NCBI GenBank assembly: GCA_964544265.1
Contig: CAZJBD010000033.1
Location: 1-17,980 of the forward strand
Source: JALHVH01 sp964544265
Lineage (GTDB): Bacteria; Acidobacteriota; Aminicenantia; Aminicenantales; Saccharicenantaceae
Direction: 5' to 3'
DNA length: 17,980 bases
Part shown: positions 14,858 to 17,980 of the stretch, in pieces
How the letters are laid out: each line of letters opens with the position of its first letter
Position numbering within the stretch: the stretch's first letter is position 1
Translations under genes and position numbers: made by a program
Notes under the pieces: model-generated
Seen by the model: only the letters and a program-made list of their open reading frames with translations
Told to the model about the DNA's origin: nothing
The model's database searches: none

Positions 14858-15075
14858 TAGCTTGAGGGCTCATAGGAGCAGAAACCGCGGTTACTTGTTC
14901 TCCAGGCGGCCCTAAAAGGGATCCTTGGAAAGATCTCCTGTCTTTTCTGGCTTTCGTCGAGCGCCCTAGGAAATCGAAGATGATTTATGGATAATGACAG
15001 GAAATTCTGAGGGCGAGTCCTGTTATTTTTCATTAATATGAGCAAAGAAGGAAATCTTATTCCAGGAGAATGACA

Positions 15076-15414
15076 ATGAAAAGAGAGGATGTACTTAAGG
15101 AGATGGAGAAACTTGGGGTATTTTCGAAAGAGGCATTAGACGAAATTACTCAAGAAGTCATTGATCAAGGAATAAAAAATGCTGTAGAACTGCCGTCGAT
15201 TCAATGGCCGCTGAATGTTAGGCCCATGTGCAGTATTTATGACGGAAACAGGTTCAGAATAGTTGATGGTATTTGGTACTGGGAAGATAAAGTCGGAAGC
15301 ATGTGTGGAAGAGACAGGATCTGGAAATGGAAACCCAAACCTGGCGGTGCATTTAGGCAAATAGGGAAATGCCCTGAAGGATATTTCTGGTATGAAATAT
15401 TTATTCCGGCTTAA
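15076..15414 (+). CDS. Small tryptophan-rich hypothetical protein
   Basis: A 112-residue protein I do not recognise. The N-terminal 40 residues look helical and charged (MKREDVLKEMEKLGVFSKEA). The C-terminal part is strand-like and rich in aromatic residues, with Trp in IWYWED, RIWKWKPK and YFWYE, and cysteines at MCS, MCG and KCP. There is no signal peptide or membrane segment, so it is probably cytoplasmic. AGGAG (15064-15068) is 7 nt before the ATG at 15076 but only 1 nt before the in-frame ATG at 15070, so 15076 is the better start. It stands alone just outside the right island boundary, in DNA that is still AT-rich. Confidence 0.7.
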   Translation: MKREDVLKEMEKLGVFSKEALDEITQEVIDQGIKNAVELPSIQWPLNVRPMCSIYDGNRFRIVDGIWYWEDKVGSMCGRDRIWKWKPKPGGAFRQIGKCPEGYFWYEIFIPA

Positions 15415-15460
15415 CCAAATTGCCATCCTCGTGATAAGTGGCATAACAACATCTTTTTTC

Positions 15461-15489
15461 TTGACATTTGAGGATCGGGATAGTACTTA
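15461..15489 (+). promoter_or_regulatory. Weak promoter candidate for the deacylase gene
   Basis: A perfect -35, TTGACA (15461-15466), but with 17-bp spacing the -10 position (15484-15489) reads only TACTTA. It lies 37 bp before the deacylase start. Confidence 0.3.
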
Positions 15490-15525
15490 AGACCAATCCC
15501 TCATTTTGAAGAAAGGAGGGTTTCT

Positions 15526-17271
15526 ATGAGGCTAACGAGGGTTTTTCTGGTTCTCAGCGTTTTTGTTTTTTTTGCTTTCATCCCTTCGACAGACGAGGAT
15601 GCCAATATGACAGCTTACGATCTCGTGCTTTCGAATGGACGGATTTTGGACGGCTGCGGCAACCCCTGGTTTTGGGGTGACCTGGCTATCCAGGATGGGC
15701 GGATCGCTGAGATCGCTCCGCCCGGAACCCTGCAGGGCAAACAGAAAATAGACATCGCCGGACGCTTTATCTCTCCGGGTTTCATCGACATCCATACCCA
15801 TTCGGACCTCTCCATCATGGTCAACCGGCGGGCAGAGAGTGCCGTCCGTCAGGGCGCCACAACCCATGTCATTGGGAACTGCGGGACGTCTCCGGCGCCA
15901 GTGGATGACGCCCACATAAGCGAGATGCGAGGACAGTGGGAACCGCTCTCCGATCAGCCGGAAGTCGGCTGGAAGTGGCGGACGTTTAACGACTACCTGG
16001 AAGCCATGCAGAGCGGCGGAATGGGGATCAACATCGCGGCTCTTGTCGGGCATGGAGCTTTGCGTATCGCGGTCATGGGATTGGACGAACGTGCACCCAC
16101 GACCGCAGAGCTCGACCGGATGAAAGCTCTCCTAGATGAAGCCATGCAGGCGGGGGCATTTGGAATGTCCACCGGTCTGGTCTATCCCCCAGGGTGCTAT
16201 GCAAATACAGATGAGATCATCGCTTTGGGCCGGGTCGTCGCCCCGTATCATGGACTGTATGCCACGCACATCCGCGGCGAGCGGGAGACCATCCTGCAGG
16301 GAGTGGAAGAAGCGATCCGCATCGGGCGTGAAGCGGGTATCCCCGTGCAGATCTCCCACAACGCACCCAAATACGGCGCCCCCTGTGACGCGAATGGAAA
16401 CTTAAGCCTGGTGGAACAGGCACGGAGCCGCGGACAGGACGTGACGGTGGACAATGACGTGCACACCGACTTCGCGCCCGCACTAACCGGCGGGCTGCCC
16501 CAGCACATCCAGGAACTGCCAGCTAGTGAGATAGCCGATTTGCTCCGGGATCCTGTAAAGCGTTCGGAGATCCGCAAGGAAATTATCGCTGACCGCAAGC
16601 CCGCTTTTGGCCCCGTGGGGCTTCTCAAGCACGGACAGTGGCAGCGCGTCACCATGCTGCACGCACCCAAGAGCCCGGAGGTCATCGGTAAAACCATCCA
16701 GAGCATTGCGAAAGAGCACGGTCAGGATCCCTTCGATACCTACTTCGACTTGATCATCAAGAACGGCCATGAAGCGGAGGCGCTTTTTGATTATATCGAT
16801 GAGGCTAATATTCGCATCCTGCTTCAGCACCCGGCCGTAATGATCTGCTCCGATGGGCAGGCGCTGGCTCTCTACGGCATCCTGAATGATCCCCCACCCT
16901 ATTCGCCTTGCAGTTATGGCGAATTCCCCGGCGTCCTCGAGCGCTACGTGCGTGATAGCCCGGTGCTCACCCTGCAGGAAGCCATCCGCAAGATGACCTC
17001 CTTCCCGGCCCGGCGGCTGGGGCTTTTCGACCGCGGGGTGCTGCAACCGGGCGCGTGGGCTGACATCGTCGTATTTGACCTTGATCGCATACGCGACCGG
17101 GCGACCAACCTCTATCCCCATTCTTATCCCTTCGAGAATTACCCGCACCGCTATCCGGAGGGAATCGATTACGTCTTTGTGAACGGGGTCATGGTCGTTG
17201 ACGGGGAAAAGCATACCGGTGCATTGCCGGGAGTTGTGTTAAGACACGGACAAAATCCACGACACGAATAG
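15526..17271 (+). CDS. N-acyl-D-amino-acid deacylase (D-aminoacylase) family amidohydrolase, exported
   Basis: A 581-residue metal-dependent amidohydrolase of the D-aminoacylase group (COG3653 type), which removes acyl groups from N-acyl-D-amino acids or related compounds. Visible sites are the HxH metal pair His90 and His92 in FIDIHTHSD, Cys119 in GNCGTSPAP (a bridging ligand in this family), His248 in ATHIRGE, His278 in QISHNAP and the catalytic Asp443 in ICSDGQAL. The N-terminus (MRLTRVFLVLSVFVFFAF) is a signal peptide or anchor, so it probably acts in the periplasm, in line with use of cell-wall or peptide-derived D-amino acids. AAGGAGG lies about 7 nt before the ATG. The gene ends with TAG at a normal family end (ALPGVVLR…), showing TAG is used as stop here. 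Confidence 0.92.
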   Translation: MRLTRVFLVLSVFVFFAFIPSTDEDANMTAYDLVLSNGRILDGCGNPWFWGDLAIQDGRIAEIAPPGTLQGKQKIDIAGRFISPGFIDIHTHSDLSIMVNRRAESAVRQGATTHVIGNCGTSPAPVDDAHISEMRGQWEPLSDQPEVGWKWRTFNDYLEAMQSGGMGINIAALVGHGALRIAVMGLDERAPTTAELDRMKALLDEAMQAGAFGMSTGLVYPPGCYANTDEIIALGRVVAPYHGLYATHIRGERETILQGVEEAIRIGREAGIPVQISHNAPKYGAPCDANGNLSLVEQARSRGQDVTVDNDVHTDFAPALTGGLPQHIQELPASEIADLLRDPVKRSEIRKEIIADRKPAFGPVGLLKHGQWQRVTMLHAPKSPEVIGKTIQSIAKEHGQDPFDTYFDLIIKNGHEAEALFDYIDEANIRILLQHPAVMICSDGQALALYGILNDPPPYSPCSYGEFPGVLERYVRDSPVLTLQEAIRKMTSFPARRLGLFDRGVLQPGAWADIVVFDLDRIRDRATNLYPHSYPFENYPHRYPEGIDYVFVNGVMVVDGEKHTGALPGVVLRHGQNPRHE

Positions 17272-17353
17272 AATAGGCCGGAATACGGATCAACTCCGCG
17301 CCTTAAAATGTCGTCGGCGGTCTTCTGGATGAGACTCTTATGCCTCGCAAATG

Positions 17354-17980
17354 TCAATCGGCCGAAGCGAATTTTTTTATCTCATCGTCGAGGCCGGTGA
17401 TCTGCCAGCGGATGAGCGACATGGGAATGAGGCCGGCGCCGATAAGTTCGTCCATGAATCCCTTGAGCGTGAACGCGTCGCCGAGCTGGCTCGCCCGGTC
17501 GGCCATCAACCGGTCGATCTGGACTTTTCCGATGACATAGCTTGCTCCGTAGAAAGGCTGCTGGAGGTAAATGCGCATGTCGATCCAGACCGTGTCCAGA
17601 TCTTTTCGCAGCCAGCCGTAGGGCGTCCACCGGCAGGCATAATCAACCGCCTCATCAAGGGTGAACTTGTTGGCGTGCATCATCAGGTCACCCATGGCCC
17701 GGGCTGCCCGGTTGGCCAGCATGACGTAGACAAGCTCACGGACTCGCGGCATTTTATCCATCAGCCCCGCCTGCATGGCGATTTCCTCGAAAGCGGTGGC
17801 CAACCCCTCGCAGCGCGAATCCCAGATGTTGTAGAGAAGCGGAACGCTCCGTATAGGGTGGGTCTCATGGGCCAGACGCTGCAGGTCGAAGGCGTGCATA
17901 CTGTGGCACAGCAGGGGGAGCGAATTGCGATATTCGACCTGAAGAAAGAAGTCGACCGGTTCGGCCGGGGGCGAGAATCC
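17354..17980 (-). CDS. DUF885 family protein, C-terminal part (start lies beyond the window)
   Basis: The frame is open from the right edge to a TGA at 17354 (208 codons). It carries features of the DUF885 C-terminal half: HETHP (near the visible start), CEGLATAFEEIAMQAGL, and the terminal YVIGKVQIDRLMADRASQLGD-type region followed by FMDELIGAGLIPMSLIRWQ. DUF885 proteins are zinc-peptidase-like and often exported; the HE pair in HETHP would be part of the metal site. The enzymatic activity of this member is not known. It converges on the deacylase gene, with an 82-bp gap in which I see no convincing terminator. The family call is moderately firm because the N-terminal half is missing. Confidence 0.72.
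   Translation of the reverse strand, partial: GFSPPAEPVDFFLQVEYRNSLPLLCHSMHAFDLQRLAHETHPIRSVPLLYNIWDSRCEGLATAFEEIAMQAGLMDKMPRVRELVYVMLANRAARAMGDLMMHANKFTLDEAVDYACRWTPYGWLRKDLDTVWIDMRIYLQQPFYGASYVIGKVQIDRLMADRASQLGDAFTLKGFMDELIGAGLIPMSLIRWQITGLDDEIKKFASAD

Noticed and set aside
15421..15443. Terminator after the small Trp-rich protein
   Set aside because: TGCCA/TGGCA gives only a 5-bp stem with a 13-nt loop, and the T run starts several bases after the stem.

Overview
The window reads as a moderately GC-rich bacterial chromosome whose gene content suggests a peptide- and protein-degrading Gram-negative. It has a very large TonB-dependent receptor with an N-terminal carboxypeptidase-regulatory-like domain, a DUF5916 outer-membrane-type protein with a CBM9-like front end, an exported S9 (DPP-IV type) peptidase, an N-acyl-D-amino-acid deacylase and a DUF885 protein. 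This mix is typical of Acidobacteriota and Candidatus Aminicenantes. That assignment is an inference from protein style; there is no rRNA here to confirm it.

Layout, left to right. 1-837 (-) is the N-terminal 279 residues of a cation diffusion facilitator transporter. 978-1274 (+) is a small stand-alone TfoX-C/helix-hairpin-helix protein behind a good sigma70-type promoter. 1343-3637 (+) is the S9 peptidase, which overlaps tail-to-tail by 14 bp with a PLP-dependent decarboxylase at 3624-5063 (-). 5064-5502 is a regulatory region with two LacI-type palindromes, upstream of the TonB-dependent receptor (5503-8559, +), which ends at a strong terminator. The DUF5916 protein follows (8856-10976, +).

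The most interesting part is 11007-14831. A complete tRNA-Leu(UAA) gene (11007-11092, -) has its 5' half, from the anticodon loop to one base before the 5' end, repeated exactly (43 bp) at 14789-14831. The 3.7 kb between the copies is visibly AT-richer than its surroundings and looks like an inserted island. All its genes point left, towards the tRNA: a TOTE-type archaeo-eukaryotic primase plus SF2 helicase gene (12195-14651) split by one in-frame TAG, then an overlapping HEPN-like/nucleotidyltransferase pair (12057-11130) behind two copies of a 17-bp palindrome. No integrase is visible. The right-hand copy still carries a good tRNA-type promoter (TGCTATAAT), as if the insertion had separated tRNA-Leu from its original promoter. 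I read this as a compact, integrase-less conflict or defence island anchored in a tRNA gene. Its primase is probably broken, but its helicase half may still be translated from an internal Shine-Dalgarno and ATG.

To the right of the island are a small unrecognised Trp-rich protein (15076-15414, +), the exported deacylase (15526-17271, +) and the C-terminal part of a DUF885 protein (17354-17980, -) running off the edge. Outside the island the genes fit one theme: cleavage of peptides and modified amino acids outside the cytoplasm, and uptake across the outer membrane.
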